64,000 bases of DNA, taken from the NCBI RefSeq assembly GCF_002968335.2, contig NZ_CP134398.1, positions 310,001 to 374,000 of the forward strand, in the 5' to 3' direction. The notes below the pieces were generated by a model, which was not told where the DNA came from, made no database searches, and was given only the letters and a program-made list of their open reading frames with translations. Positions 34,721-42,980 of the stretch are shown one piece after another (the first letter of the stretch is position 1; the number at the start of each line of letters is the position of its first letter). The position numbers and the translations under genes were made by a program. This stretch comes from Mycobacterium sp. ITM-2016-00316 (GTDB lineage Bacteria; Actinomycetota; Actinomycetes; Mycobacteriales; Mycobacteriaceae).

Positions 34721-36049
34721 ATGGACGCCACCCATCTCGATTCCATCATTGATGCGCTGATCGATGACCTCACCCCGGCGCCCGCGCGGGAGGAAGATCG
34801 CATTCTGTTTCATCTGCTCGACAGTCCCCGCCGGGTGATCGATGAACAACCCCTACTCGCGGTGCTGGTGGCCGCAGTGACCTTGCGCAATCTGTTCGAT
34901 CATGTGATCGCCCAGGCAGCCGCGGCTGCGGAGCGTGCCGGGATCCCCGCACGTAAACACCTGAGCTCGGGCGCCGATCTGCTCACCAGTCTGGGTGTGG
35001 CGCCCGGCGTGGCGTACCGGGCGGCGCGGGTGGGGCGGGCGGCGCACACGATGCCGGCGTTGACCCACCAGCAGCGCCTGGGCGGGGTGGGTATCGAGTT
35101 CGCCGACGCGGTCGGCAAGGGCGTCGCCCACATCAATGCGCGAGTCGCCTTGTCTGATGAGGACCGGGCCGGGGTCGTGACGAAGCTGATGATCGAGACC
35201 ACCCCGGCAGCAGTGGAGAAGAGGGCCCGCGGAATCGCCATCGCCACAGCCAAGTCCCGGCCGGTCGACGACGGGGCGGTGCCGATCGCGGAGAACACCG
35301 ACCTCAACGACATGACCCTGGTGCAGACCGAGGACGGGCGGGTCAGTGCCGGCCTGGACCTCGACATACTCACCGGGGAAGAACTGCTCGCCGCCTTGGA
35401 CCCGTTGTGCCGGCCGGTACCGCTGCCGGATGGATCACCGGATCCCCGCCCGATCGGGCGGCGCCGCGCGGACGCGTTCGGACAGATCGTCCGGGACTAC
35501 CTTTCGGGCCAACGGCGACCCACATCAGGGGGTGTCCTTCCGCATGTCACCCTCATCCGCTCCGCCGCATCAGTGGGGTCCGCAGCGGGGGCCGAGGGGT
35601 CTGTGGATTCACTGGGGTTCACCGGCCCGGTCAGCGCCAGCACCGCGGACCTGATTGCCTGCGACAGCACCCTGACCACGGTGCTCGTCGACCACTCGGG
35701 CATACCCCTGGACCTCGGGCGCGCCGAGCGACTGTTCACCCCGGCGCTGCGCAAAGCCCTGGGCATCCGCGACCGGGGCTGCGCATTCCCCGGCTGCGGG
35801 CGGCCGGTGTCGTGGTGCGACGCCCACCACATCACTCCCTGGAACAGCGGCGGGCACACCAGCATCGACAACGGGGTGCTGCTGTGTCGACTGCACCACA
35901 CCGCGATCCACCACGGCGGCTGGCAGGTCTACCTCGGAGCTGACCGCCACCCCTGGTTCATCCCACCGTATGACCCGGCCGTCCCCGAACCGGCGCACCT
36001 GCGCTCACACGCCCGACGCACCATGACCGACCTCTCGGCAGCCGCATAA
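34721..36049 (+). CDS. DUF222/HNH endonuclease (13E12-repeat family)
   Basis: A 442-residue protein from ATG 34721. Residues 20-330 form the helical DUF222 part (DRILFHLLDSPRRVID, HINARVALSDEDRAGVV, RVSAGLDLDILTGEELL). The C-terminal HNH nuclease has RDRGCAFPGCGRPVSWCDAH, HITPWNSGGHTSIDNG and LCRLHHTAIHHGGW with both zinc Cys pairs and the HNH His residues. This family occurs in many copies in mycobacteria and is suspected to be mobile, but its role is unknown. IS481-like motifs sit upstream and a perfect hairpin sits 54 bp downstream. Confidence 0.9.
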   Translation: MDATHLDSIIDALIDDLTPAPAREEDRILFHLLDSPRRVIDEQPLLAVLVAAVTLRNLFDHVIAQAAAAAERAGIPARKHLSSGADLLTSLGVAPGVAYRAARVGRAAHTMPALTHQQRLGGVGIEFADAVGKGVAHINARVALSDEDRAGVVTKLMIETTPAAVEKRARGIAIATAKSRPVDDGAVPIAENTDLNDMTLVQTEDGRVSAGLDLDILTGEELLAALDPLCRPVPLPDGSPDPRPIGRRRADAFGQIVRDYLSGQRRPTSGGVLPHVTLIRSAASVGSAAGAEGSVDSLGFTGPVSASTADLIACDSTLTTVLVDHSGIPLDLGRAERLFTPALRKALGIRDRGCAFPGCGRPVSWCDAHHITPWNSGGHTSIDNGVLLCRLHHTAIHHGGWQVYLGADRHPWFIPPYDPAVPEPAHLRSHARRTMTDLSAAA

Positions 36050-36102
36050 CCCCAACTCTGGGCACCTTGAAAACTACACAGAGAAATCGCCGCCGCGGGA
36101 AG

Positions 36103-36150
36103 CCGCTGGATATTTCGGTACGCACTGCCGCGGACCGAAATATCCAGCGG
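36103..36150. terminator. Perfect 17-bp inverted repeat, likely bidirectional terminator
   Basis: The arm CCGCTGGATATTTCGGT (36103-36119) is repeated exactly as its reverse complement (36134-36150) around a 14-base loop. The arms are long and rather AT-rich compared with the GC-rich surroundings. It lies between the convergent ends of the HNH gene (36049) and terC (36162), the expected place of a transcription terminator. No U-tract follows, so a mobile palindromic element is the other reading. Confidence 0.65.
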
Positions 36151-36161
36151 GCGAAGCGGAA

Positions 36162-37163
36162 TCACTCTTCCCTCGGTTCCTTCCGCGACGCGCGGAGTGA
36201 ACCGGCATGCGCCTTGGCAGACGGATCCTTGCGGGTCTTGGCCAGGCTGGCGACGGTCACGATCACCAGGATGCCGATGATCACGACGAGGCTCAGATAG
36301 GTGTTGATCTCGGGGATGCGCGCGTCGATGTCGACATGCCCCCAGTGCAGGATGAGTTTCGCACCGATGAAGGCAAGGATGATCGACAGCCCGGTCGACA
36401 GGTACACCAGCCGGTCCAGCAGACCCTTCACGAGGAAGAACAGCGCCCGCAACCCGAGGAGCGCGAAAGCGTTTGCGGTGAAGACGATGTAGGGCTCGCT
36501 GGTGACACCGAAGACCGCGGGAATCGAATCGAGCGCGAACAGCAGATCCACACTGCCGATCGCGATGAGGACCGCCAGCAGCGGGGTCGCCATCCGCCGG
36601 CCCTCCCGACGGGTGAGCAGCTTGCCGCCGTCGTAGTCGTCACTGATGGGCAGGATCTTGCGGGTCGCCCGGATCATGATGTTGTTCTCGACGTCGGGAT
36701 CCTCGTTGCGATGCCGGAAGAGCTGGACCGCGGTGTAGATCAGCAGCAGACCGAAGATCAGGAACATGAAGGAGAACAGCGACAGCAGCGTCGCGCCGAG
36801 TGCGATGAAGATCGCCCGCATGATGAGCGCGAGGATGATGCCGAAGGTCAGCACCTTGTGCTGGTGTTCCTCGGGCACCGCGAAGGTCGTCATGATGATG
36901 ACGAACACGAAAAGGTTATCGACCGACAGACTCTTCTCGACGATGTACCCCGCGAAGTACTGCGTGCCGAAGTCCCCGCCGTGGGCCATCGTGAACCACA
37001 CCCCGAAGCCGACCGCCACCAGGATGTAGAACACCGACCAGGCGGTGGCCTCGCGGAAGCCGACACGGTGCGGCCGGACTGCCGCCAGGATGAGGTCGAC
37101 GGCCAGCAGTGCGATGATCACGCCGATCGTCACACCCCACGTCACGCCGCTGATCTCGAGCAT
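36162..37163 (-). CDS. TerC-family integral membrane protein
   Basis: A 333-residue protein with about eight to nine membrane helices. Hallmarks are FAGYIVEKSLSVDNLFVFVI and VLIAIGSVDLLFALDSIPAVF, in which conserved acidic residues (EKSLSVDN, SVDLLFALDSIPA) form the presumed metal-binding site. TerC/Alx proteins export manganese or help membrane protein metallation. No riboswitch could be recognised in the 113-bp leader. Confidence 0.9.
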   Translation of the reverse strand: MLEISGVTWGVTIGVIIALLAVDLILAAVRPHRVGFREATAWSVFYILVAVGFGVWFTMAHGGDFGTQYFAGYIVEKSLSVDNLFVFVIIMTTFAVPEEHQHKVLTFGIILALIMRAIFIALGATLLSLFSFMFLIFGLLLIYTAVQLFRHRNEDPDVENNIMIRATRKILPISDDYDGGKLLTRREGRRMATPLLAVLIAIGSVDLLFALDSIPAVFGVTSEPYIVFTANAFALLGLRALFFLVKGLLDRLVYLSTGLSIILAFIGAKLILHWGHVDIDARIPEINTYLSLVVIIGILVIVTVASLAKTRKDPSAKAHAGSLRASRKEPREE

Positions 37164-37276
37164 GCAACATCACCTTTCGGGTCAGAGGATCACGGCGGGA
37201 AGCGCGCTGCTCGCTGCCCTGCGCCCAACTTTAACGACGCGAAAAGTTCGCTCTGCTAAGCAACTATCTGCCCCGG

Positions 37277-37876
37277 TCAGGAGGCCGCCATCCACACCCC
37301 GAGCGCCACCATCACCACCGCAATGATCCCGTCCAGGACGCGCCACGTGGACGGATTCGCGAACAGCCCGGCGAGCTTGCGCGCGCCGAGGCCCAGTCCG
37401 GTGAACCACAGGGCGCTCGCCGCGACCGCACCGGCGCCGAACAGCCAACGCTGCTCCTGATGTTCGTTGGCCAGGGACCCGAGCAGGATGACGGTGTCGA
37501 GGTAGACATGCGGGTTCAGCCAGGTGAGCGCGGCAGCGGTGAGCAGTACCTCGGCCAAGCGCGCCGGGGTCGCTTCGGAGGGGGTCAGCGCGCTCGGGCG
37601 AAGTGCACGGCGAGCGGCCAGCAGTCCGTAGCCGATCAGGAAGGCGGCGCCGCCGATCTTGGCGATCGTCACCGCGGTCGGGTGCGCGGTGATCAAAGCG
37701 CCCACGCCGGCGATCCCGGCGGCGATCAGGATCAGGTCCGACACCGTGCACAGCGCGATCACCGGCACCACATGCTCGCCGCGGATGCCCTGGCGCAGCA
37801 CGAAGGCATTTTGTGCGCCGATCGCAGCGATCAACGCCATGGTGGTCAGGAATCCGATGAAGACAGGTGAAGCCAT
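37277..37876 (-). CDS. LysE/ArgO-family amino-acid exporter
   Basis: A 199-residue six-helix membrane protein from ATG 37876 ([10 protein letters not shown]). A TTG at 37906 is rejected. The family start [22 protein letters not shown] is followed by [19 protein letters not shown] and [17 protein letters not shown]. These proteins export lysine or arginine. The usual divergent LysG/ArgP regulator is not beside it. Confidence 0.9.
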   Translation of the reverse strand: MASPVFIGFLTTMALIAAIGAQNAFVLRQGIRGEHVVPVIALCTVSDLILIAAGIAGVGALITAHPTAVTIAKIGGAAFLIGYGLLAARRALRPSALTPSEATPARLAEVLLTAAALTWLNPHVYLDTVILLGSLANEHQEQRWLFGAGAVAASALWFTGLGLGARKLAGLFANPSTWRVLDGIIAVVMVALGVWMAAS

Positions 37877-38077
37877 GCGATGACGGTAGGTCGCGACTAG
37901 GGCCAAGTACAGCTAATGATTCTTATACTAAATTAGTAACTCTAATGTGCGGAGGGGTCGGTCTCCGGTAGCTCTGGCAGTTGGTGGAGGTTCTCAATGC
38001 AGCCTGGTCTACACCCCGCCAGGGCGGTTCGGCGCCATCTCCGCCTGCGTCGTCTGCGTAGCCACGCGCACAACGTA

Positions 38078-39328
38078 TTACGCGCGTGAGCAGGTAGCTT
38101 GGTCGCTTGTGGCGGGGAATTTGCCTGTACTGCGCCGGGCCGGGAAGGCCGAACTGCGAGCAGCGAAAGCGACACAGAAGGCGACGAGGGCAAGAGCGAT
38201 CATGATGGTGGGCAATCCGAGACCATCGTTGCGGGTGATCAACACTGCTCCGGCCACGCCACCGCCGAAGATGGCGGTGTTGAATGCCACTCCGACAAGC
38301 GAATTGGCGACGTCGGCGTTCTCGCCGCTCGACTCGGCCATCGCTGTCTGAAGCTGCGTGGCCGCACCTCCGAACGCCACGCCCCAGAGCACTATGGCGG
38401 TCAGTACGGCGACCAACGAATGGTGCGCCACGGCGAAGATGACACCGGCGACGATGAACGACACGATGCTCGTCAGAACCAGCATCCGGAGTGCGCGGTC
38501 GATCAACAGGCCAGTTGTCCACACGCCGACGATGGCGGCAAGACCAAAAGTGACCAGGGCTACCTGAGTCGAGAGACCGACATCGGCAAACCTCAGGTAG
38601 GAGGCGATGTAGGTGTAGAAGGTGTTGTGCGCCAGCATCCACGCGAAGATCACCACCAGGATCAGCGCCACGCCAGGCAGGGTGAACACCTTCATCACGG
38701 GCACCTGCGATGTGGCGCGCTGACCAGCAGCGTCTGGTACGCACACCACCGTGAGGATGACCGCGGCGAGCGCGATGGCCGCGAGCACCACGAACGAGTA
38801 TCGCCATCCGAGAGTCGAACCGATCCACGACCCCAGCGGCGTGCCGAAGGCCAGGCCTGCCGGGACGCCGATCGACGCGATGGCCAAAGCGCGTCCGGCG
38901 TGCTCGGGCGGGCTGATTCGCCGCGCGTAACCCGCAAGGATTCCCCACAGCAGGCCCGAGCATGCGCCGGCGAACAATCTCACACCGAGCGACAGCATGA
39001 TGTCCGGAGATATCGCGGTCACCACATTGGCGGCCAAGATGCCGAGCATGCCAAAGACAGCAAGGGGTTTGCGCCCCAGTCCGCGAGTCGCGGCGGTGGC
39101 CGGAATCGCTGCTATCACGGTGCCCAATGCGTACGCGCTGACCAGCTGCCCCGCGGTGGCTTCAGCGATGTTCATCCCCGCAGCGATCTGCGGAAGAAGG
39201 CCGGCCGGCATGGTTTCCGACGCGATGAGAACGAACCCCATCAGCGCCATGATCAGCAGAGCAGTCGAGGGCAAGCGGCCGTTGTCCTGTTCGGGCGCAA
39301 TCGCATCTGTGGCAGTTGAGTTGTTCAT
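38078..39328 (-). CDS. MFS transporter, DHA1 type
   Basis: A 416-residue, twelve-helix exporter. Typical segments are ASETMPAGLLPQIAAGMNI, SAYALGTVIAAIPA then TAATRGLGRKPLAVFG (motif A, with Arg/Gly/Arg-Lys), and SIGVPAGLAFGTPLGSWIG (motif C-like). It resembles the AraJ/CmlR-like arabinose/chloramphenicol efflux group. A short palindrome GTACATGTAC at 39436-39445 lies 110 bp upstream and might be an operator. Confidence 0.88.
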   Translation of the reverse strand: MNNSTATDAIAPEQDNGRLPSTALLIMALMGFVLIASETMPAGLLPQIAAGMNIAEATAGQLVSAYALGTVIAAIPATAATRGLGRKPLAVFGMLGILAANVVTAISPDIMLSLGVRLFAGACSGLLWGILAGYARRISPPEHAGRALAIASIGVPAGLAFGTPLGSWIGSTLGWRYSFVVLAAIALAAVILTVVCVPDAAGQRATSQVPVMKVFTLPGVALILVVIFAWMLAHNTFYTYIASYLRFADVGLSTQVALVTFGLAAIVGVWTTGLLIDRALRMLVLTSIVSFIVAGVIFAVAHHSLVAVLTAIVLWGVAFGGAATQLQTAMAESSGENADVANSLVGVAFNTAIFGGGVAGAVLITRNDGLGLPTIMIALALVAFCVAFAARSSAFPARRSTGKFPATSDQATCSRA

Positions 39329-39780
39329 CAGACTCCGGGGTCGGGCCGCGCTGTACCGTCTCGGTTGTTCGGCGCGCGGCGATGGCTGTCGGTCCTATTC
39401 AAACCGTGGCCGATGTCGGATGGGAGTGCTCGGTTGTACATGTACTGATAGGGAGCCCCTTTGACGAAGGGGACGAGACGAGCGCCCACCGGGTGACGCG
39501 ACGGATCAATCATGCGGGTGCATCCCGCCGGTCCATCGCCGTCGATTGGCAATCACCAGAACGGTGACGCCGATGACGTTGTTAGGAAGTATCTTTCGCA
39601 ACCATAGGTCCTTGGTGTTCGGGTTGCGGGGTCGACCGGCACCCGCCTGAGGGGTGTACTGACAGTGCATCCCAAAGCCGGATCCCGGCGGGTATGAAAT
39701 AGCTGTGCAACATTCCTACGCAACGGGATGTGGCTACGTGGTGCTACGACCGGTGTGCAAGCGAGACGACAGGAATTCTC
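39329..39780. other. Intergenic region upstream of the MFS gene
   Basis: No convincing frame is seen in these 452 bases. The only regular sequence is the ten-base palindrome GTACATGTAC at 39436-39445. At the right end AGGA about 7 bases before ATG 39781 begins a truncated Tat-signal ORF. Confidence 0.4.
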
Positions 39781-39902
39781 ATGGCTGAGGGCGAATCCAA
39801 CGGTCCGCGGACCGAACCGCGAACGCGAATCAACCGCCGAACCTTCGTCGGTGGCACAGTCACCGCAGGACGGGTTGTCGTCGCTCTTCCCTTGCTGCGG
39901 CT
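39781..39902 (+). pseudogene. Truncated Tat signal-peptide gene
   Basis: From ATG 39781, with AGGA at a good distance, the frame reads MAEGESNGPRTEPRTR, then INRRTFVGGTVTAGRVVVAL. That is a twin-arginine signal (NRRTFVGG) with a hydrophobic core. At about 39900 it runs into the 3' end of the oppositely oriented cyclophilin-like gene and ends at 40005 in shadow sequence. The mature protein is missing, so a deletion or rearrangement joined two genes tail to head here. Confidence 0.5.
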
Positions 39903-40456
39903 CTACTGGACGAGGTCGACGGTCGCGTCGAAGTCGCCGGACAGGGCGGCGACGGCCTGCATGTCCCCGTCGATGCGGCCGACGCGCATGATGCCGGTCC
40001 AGTAGCCGACCTTGCCGTAATACAGCACCAGGTTGCCGTCAGGCGCCCAATAGCCCAGATCGCCGACCTGCGGGTCGTCGCCTTCCGGCATTCCGTCCAC
40101 CGACAGTTTTCGGGGGAGCGGTGCGCCCTTCTCCACACCGTGCAGGTCGGCGAAGGTCAGAGTCATCGGCAGCTGCGACGCGAAGTCTCAGCGGTCGCGT
40201 TGTCGAAGAGGCGTCCGGTAAGCGTGGTGTCACCGATCAGGACGCGAAACTGCGGAGCAGTGTCGGTTGGGGTACTTATCGGCGCAGCCGATCTTTCTGC
40301 CGGGCCGGTATCAGTGGCTGTGGCGGAGGGGGTCTCGCCGCGTTCCGTTTGCCCACCGCACGATGCCAACAGCATTGCGCTACATGCGACGTGAACGATC
40401 CCGGCGGTGCGCAGGACGGTCGGCCAACGGCCTTGGCTCCAAGCCGGGAATCTCAT
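39903..40456 (-). pseudogene. Lipoprotein with cyclophilin-like fold, frameshifted
   Basis: From ATG 40456, with a strong AGGAGG five bases upstream, the protein starts with a signal peptide and lipobox (AMLLASCGG). It goes on as FRVLIGDTTLTGRLFDNATA. There the frame breaks: the expected DFASQLPMTLTFADLHG, then GDLGYWAPDGNLVLYYGKVG, lies in the next frame and ends at 39903. A single missing base near 40183-40190 accounts for it. The whole is the cyclophilin-like fold domain of secreted DUF-type proteins. Its start overlaps the stop of the XRE gene by ATGA. Confidence 0.7.
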
Positions 40457-41349
40457 GTCAACCTCCTGGTATCTTCTGCGACGGCCGCGCCGGGCACCTG
40501 CTCCGCGGTCCATGACGCAAGTAGGTCCAGTGCGTGCTCGGTCGGCGAGGCAGGTTCGGCGACGTAAAGTGTCAGCGTCAACCCAGGATCGGAGATCATG
40601 TCGACGCTCTCGTAGAACAGTTCCAGGTCGCCGACTACGTCGTGGTGAAACGACTTGGCTCCTGCTCCGTGAGTGCGGACGTCGTGTGCACCCCAACGGC
40701 GCCGGAAATCCTCGCTGCGGGTGGATAATTCGCCGACCAGGTCCTGAAGCTGGCCGTCGTGCGGGTCACGGCCGGCCTCGGTGCGCAGGATGGCCACGCA
40801 GATGTCGGCGGCCTCGTCCCAGTGCGGGTAGAAACGGCGCGAATCCTCATGCAGGAAGGTGAAACGCGCGAAGTTCGGAGGGCTGGTGGGGTCGCTGTCG
40901 TACAAGGACGAATGCATACCGCGGCCGAGATGATTGACGGCCAGCAGGTCCATCCGGCCATTGCGGACAATGGCTGGGGCTGTGAACTTGTCGAGCGCCC
41001 ATTGCAAACTGGGCCTCGGGGCCCATCGCTTGGCCGGTCGCCGTCGTGGGCGCATGCCCGCGCTGGTCCCATCGGCGGCGTGCGCCAGGTGAAACAGATG
41101 GGCCCGTTCGGCATCGTCGAGTTGTAGCGCCCGCGCGATGGCATCGAGGATGGACGCCGAAACACCGGCGAGGCTGCCGCGTTCGAGCTTGCTGTAGTAC
41201 TCGATGCTGACGCCGGCAAGTGAGGCCACCTCCCCACGGCGCAATCCCGGCACCCTGCGGTTGCCGAACTCGGGTAAACCCGCCTGCTGCGGCGTGATCT
41301 TCGCCCGGCGCGACATCAGCAACTCGCGGACCTCGGCTCGGTTGTTCAT
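40453..41349 (-). CDS. XRE-family regulator with MmyB-like ligand domain
   Basis: A 298-residue regulator from ATG 41349. The N-terminal helix-turn-helix is GLRRGEVASLAGVSIEYYSK then LERGSLAGVSASILDAIARAL. The C-terminal domain is the MmyB type (APAIVRNGRMDLLAVNHLGR, FTFLHEDSRRFYPHWDEAA, HGAGAKSFHHDVVGDLELFY), which binds fatty-acid-like ligands. Its stop overlaps the start of the lipoprotein pseudogene (ATGA 40453-40456). The divergent hydrolase at 41508 is the usual kind of target. Confidence 0.88.
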   Translation of the reverse strand: MNNRAEVRELLMSRRAKITPQQAGLPEFGNRRVPGLRRGEVASLAGVSIEYYSKLERGSLAGVSASILDAIARALQLDDAERAHLFHLAHAADGTSAGMRPRRRPAKRWAPRPSLQWALDKFTAPAIVRNGRMDLLAVNHLGRGMHSSLYDSDPTSPPNFARFTFLHEDSRRFYPHWDEAADICVAILRTEAGRDPHDGQLQDLVGELSTRSEDFRRRWGAHDVRTHGAGAKSFHHDVVGDLELFYESVDMISDPGLTLTLYVAEPASPTEHALDLLASWTAEQVPGAAVAEDTRRLT

Positions 41350-41507
41350 ATCGACCACGGTACGAGGGAGTTTGCCGACATGGGATGCACTGTCGGTACA
41401 CCCTTCCTCAGAGACTCCCAGGCCATCCAGCGGCCGTGTTCTCTGAACTTCATGGCGACGGCTATGGCAGCCGGTCCTTCCGTACGAAACCACTCAGGAG
41501 AACTTGA

Positions 41508-42650
41508 ATGAACACGGCACTGGAGAAATCAAACCGACCGGCAAGCAGTCGCCGTCGCGCGCTCATGCAGATGGCCGGCAGCGCGGTCGCGCTGGGCGTA
41601 CTGGCCACCACGGCATGTGCACCTGCGGAACGCGGCACCGCAACCTCGTCGCCGTCGCCGACTCAGCCAGCGACCAGCCTTGCCACCGGGGACACATCCA
41701 ACGGTGCGGACAACTTCTACACCAGCGATCAGGTCACCGTGCAGAAAGTGACATTCAAGAACCAGTACCAGATGGGCGTCACCGGGAACCTGTTCGTGCC
41801 CAACGACATGGATCGCAACGCGAAGAATCCGGCGATGGTCGTCGGGCATCCCATGGGGGCGGTCAAGGAGCAGAGTGCCAACCTCTACGCCACCAAGCTC
41901 GCCGAGCGGGGCTTCGTCACCCTGTCTCTAGATCTGTCTTACTGGGGTGAGAGCGAGGGGCAACCACGCAACCTGGTTGCCCCCGATGTTTACACCGAGG
42001 ACTTCAGCGCCGCGGTCGATTACCTACGCACTCAATCCTTCGTCGACTCCGAACGTATCGGCGCGCTCGGAGTGTGCGGCAGCGGGAGTTTTGTCATCAG
42101 TGCCGCCAAGATCGACCCTCGGATCAAGGCCGTGGCCACGGTCAGCATGTATGACATGGGTGGCGTGAACCGCAATGGACTGCGCGGTGCGATGACTCCC
42201 GAGATGCGGCAGCAGGCGCTTGCCCTGGCCGCGCAACAACGGGACGTTGAATTCGCCGGTGGGAAAACCGAATACATCGGCGGTACGCCGTTCGAGCTGA
42301 CCGACCAGTCGACGCCGATCGATCGGGAGTTCTACGACTTCTACCGCACCGCCCGGGGCAACAGCCCTGCCACCAGCACTCAGCCGACGCTGAGCAGCAA
42401 CGTCCGATTCATGAACTTCTACCCGTTCGAGGACATCGAGACGATCTCCCCGCGGCCGATGCTGTTCATCACCGGCGATCAGGCCCACTCCCGCGAGTTC
42501 AGCGACCAGGCATACCAACTCGCCGTCGAACCCAAGCAACTGGTGACGATCCCGGGCGCGGGCCACGTCGACCTCTACGACCGCGTCGACCTCATCCCGT
42601 TCGACACGTTGGCCACCTTCTTCCAGAACAGTTTGAACCCGCAGGGGTGA
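41508..42650 (+). CDS. Exported alpha/beta-hydrolase lipoprotein (YcjY-like)
   Basis: A 380-residue protein with a Tat-like signal (SSRRRALMQMAGSAVALGV) ending in a lipobox-like ATTAC, so it is likely lipid-anchored outside. The hydrolase core shows NPAMVVGHPMGAVKEQS, the nucleophile region IGALGVCGSGSFVISAA (Ser in CGSGS), FITGDQAHSREFSD and the His in IPGAGHVDLYDR. It belongs with YcjY/DUF1100-type hydrolases that often pair with a divergent XRE/MmyB regulator, as here. AGGAG lies 9 bases upstream. Confidence 0.85.
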   Translation: MNTALEKSNRPASSRRRALMQMAGSAVALGVLATTACAPAERGTATSSPSPTQPATSLATGDTSNGADNFYTSDQVTVQKVTFKNQYQMGVTGNLFVPNDMDRNAKNPAMVVGHPMGAVKEQSANLYATKLAERGFVTLSLDLSYWGESEGQPRNLVAPDVYTEDFSAAVDYLRTQSFVDSERIGALGVCGSGSFVISAAKIDPRIKAVATVSMYDMGGVNRNGLRGAMTPEMRQQALALAAQQRDVEFAGGKTEYIGGTPFELTDQSTPIDREFYDFYRTARGNSPATSTQPTLSSNVRFMNFYPFEDIETISPRPMLFITGDQAHSREFSDQAYQLAVEPKQLVTIPGAGHVDLYDRVDLIPFDTLATFFQNSLNPQG

Positions 42651-42934
42651 CCGCCGTGTCGGAACCGACCGCCTATGTGGAACGCAAGGCACAATCGCTC
42701 GAGGCAATCTCGCCGGGGCTCGGTGTGCACCATGTCGTAGTCGGCCGGGATCTTGTTGGTCGGAATCCAGAGGTCGACCGTACAACCGGCTGTGCTGATC
42801 ATGAGATCAGGCTGACCTCGTGATATCGGCCATGCCTGGAGAGAACGTTCAGTTGGCCGATCGGATTCTGGCCGCTGATTGACGCAATCACGGTTACCGC
42901 GCGCCCAGAACGGGCACCACTGAGGAATCAGGTT
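42651..42934. other. Intergenic region, no supported gene
   Basis: A minus-strand frame (42575-42802) and a plus-strand frame from GTG 42647 to about 42823 overlap here. Neither has a known motif, and third-position GC is only moderate. The region most likely only separates the hydrolase from the dicarboxylate operon. Confidence 0.35.
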
Positions 42935-42952
42935 CGGTGACCTGCGTCACAC
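42935..42952 (+). promoter_or_regulatory. CRP/FNR-type binding site
   Basis: GTGA-N6-TCAC occurs exactly, as GTGACCTGCGTCAC at 42937-42950. That is the CRP consensus half-sites, and it lies 31 bp before the ATG of the transporter gene. A cAMP-receptor protein could regulate the dicarboxylate operon, in line with carbon-source control. The spacing to the start is short, so it may overlap the promoter. Confidence 0.55.
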
Positions 42953-42980
42953 GGCGTGGGCTCGGTGCGGGGGAGCGGCC

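Noticed and set aside
36207..37259. A 350-residue plus-strand frame opposite terC
   Set aside because: Charged low-complexity composition and no domain. terC on the other strand is unmistakable.
37164..37276. Possible yybP-ykoY manganese riboswitch before terC
   Set aside because: The leader is short and the conserved loop sequences could not be found.
38099..39319. A 406-residue plus-strand frame opposite the MFS gene
   Set aside because: Asp/His/Arg-rich shadow of a membrane protein gene.
42575..42802. A 75-residue minus-strand ORF after the exported hydrolase
   Set aside because: No family resemblance, and a competing plus-strand frame is just as open.
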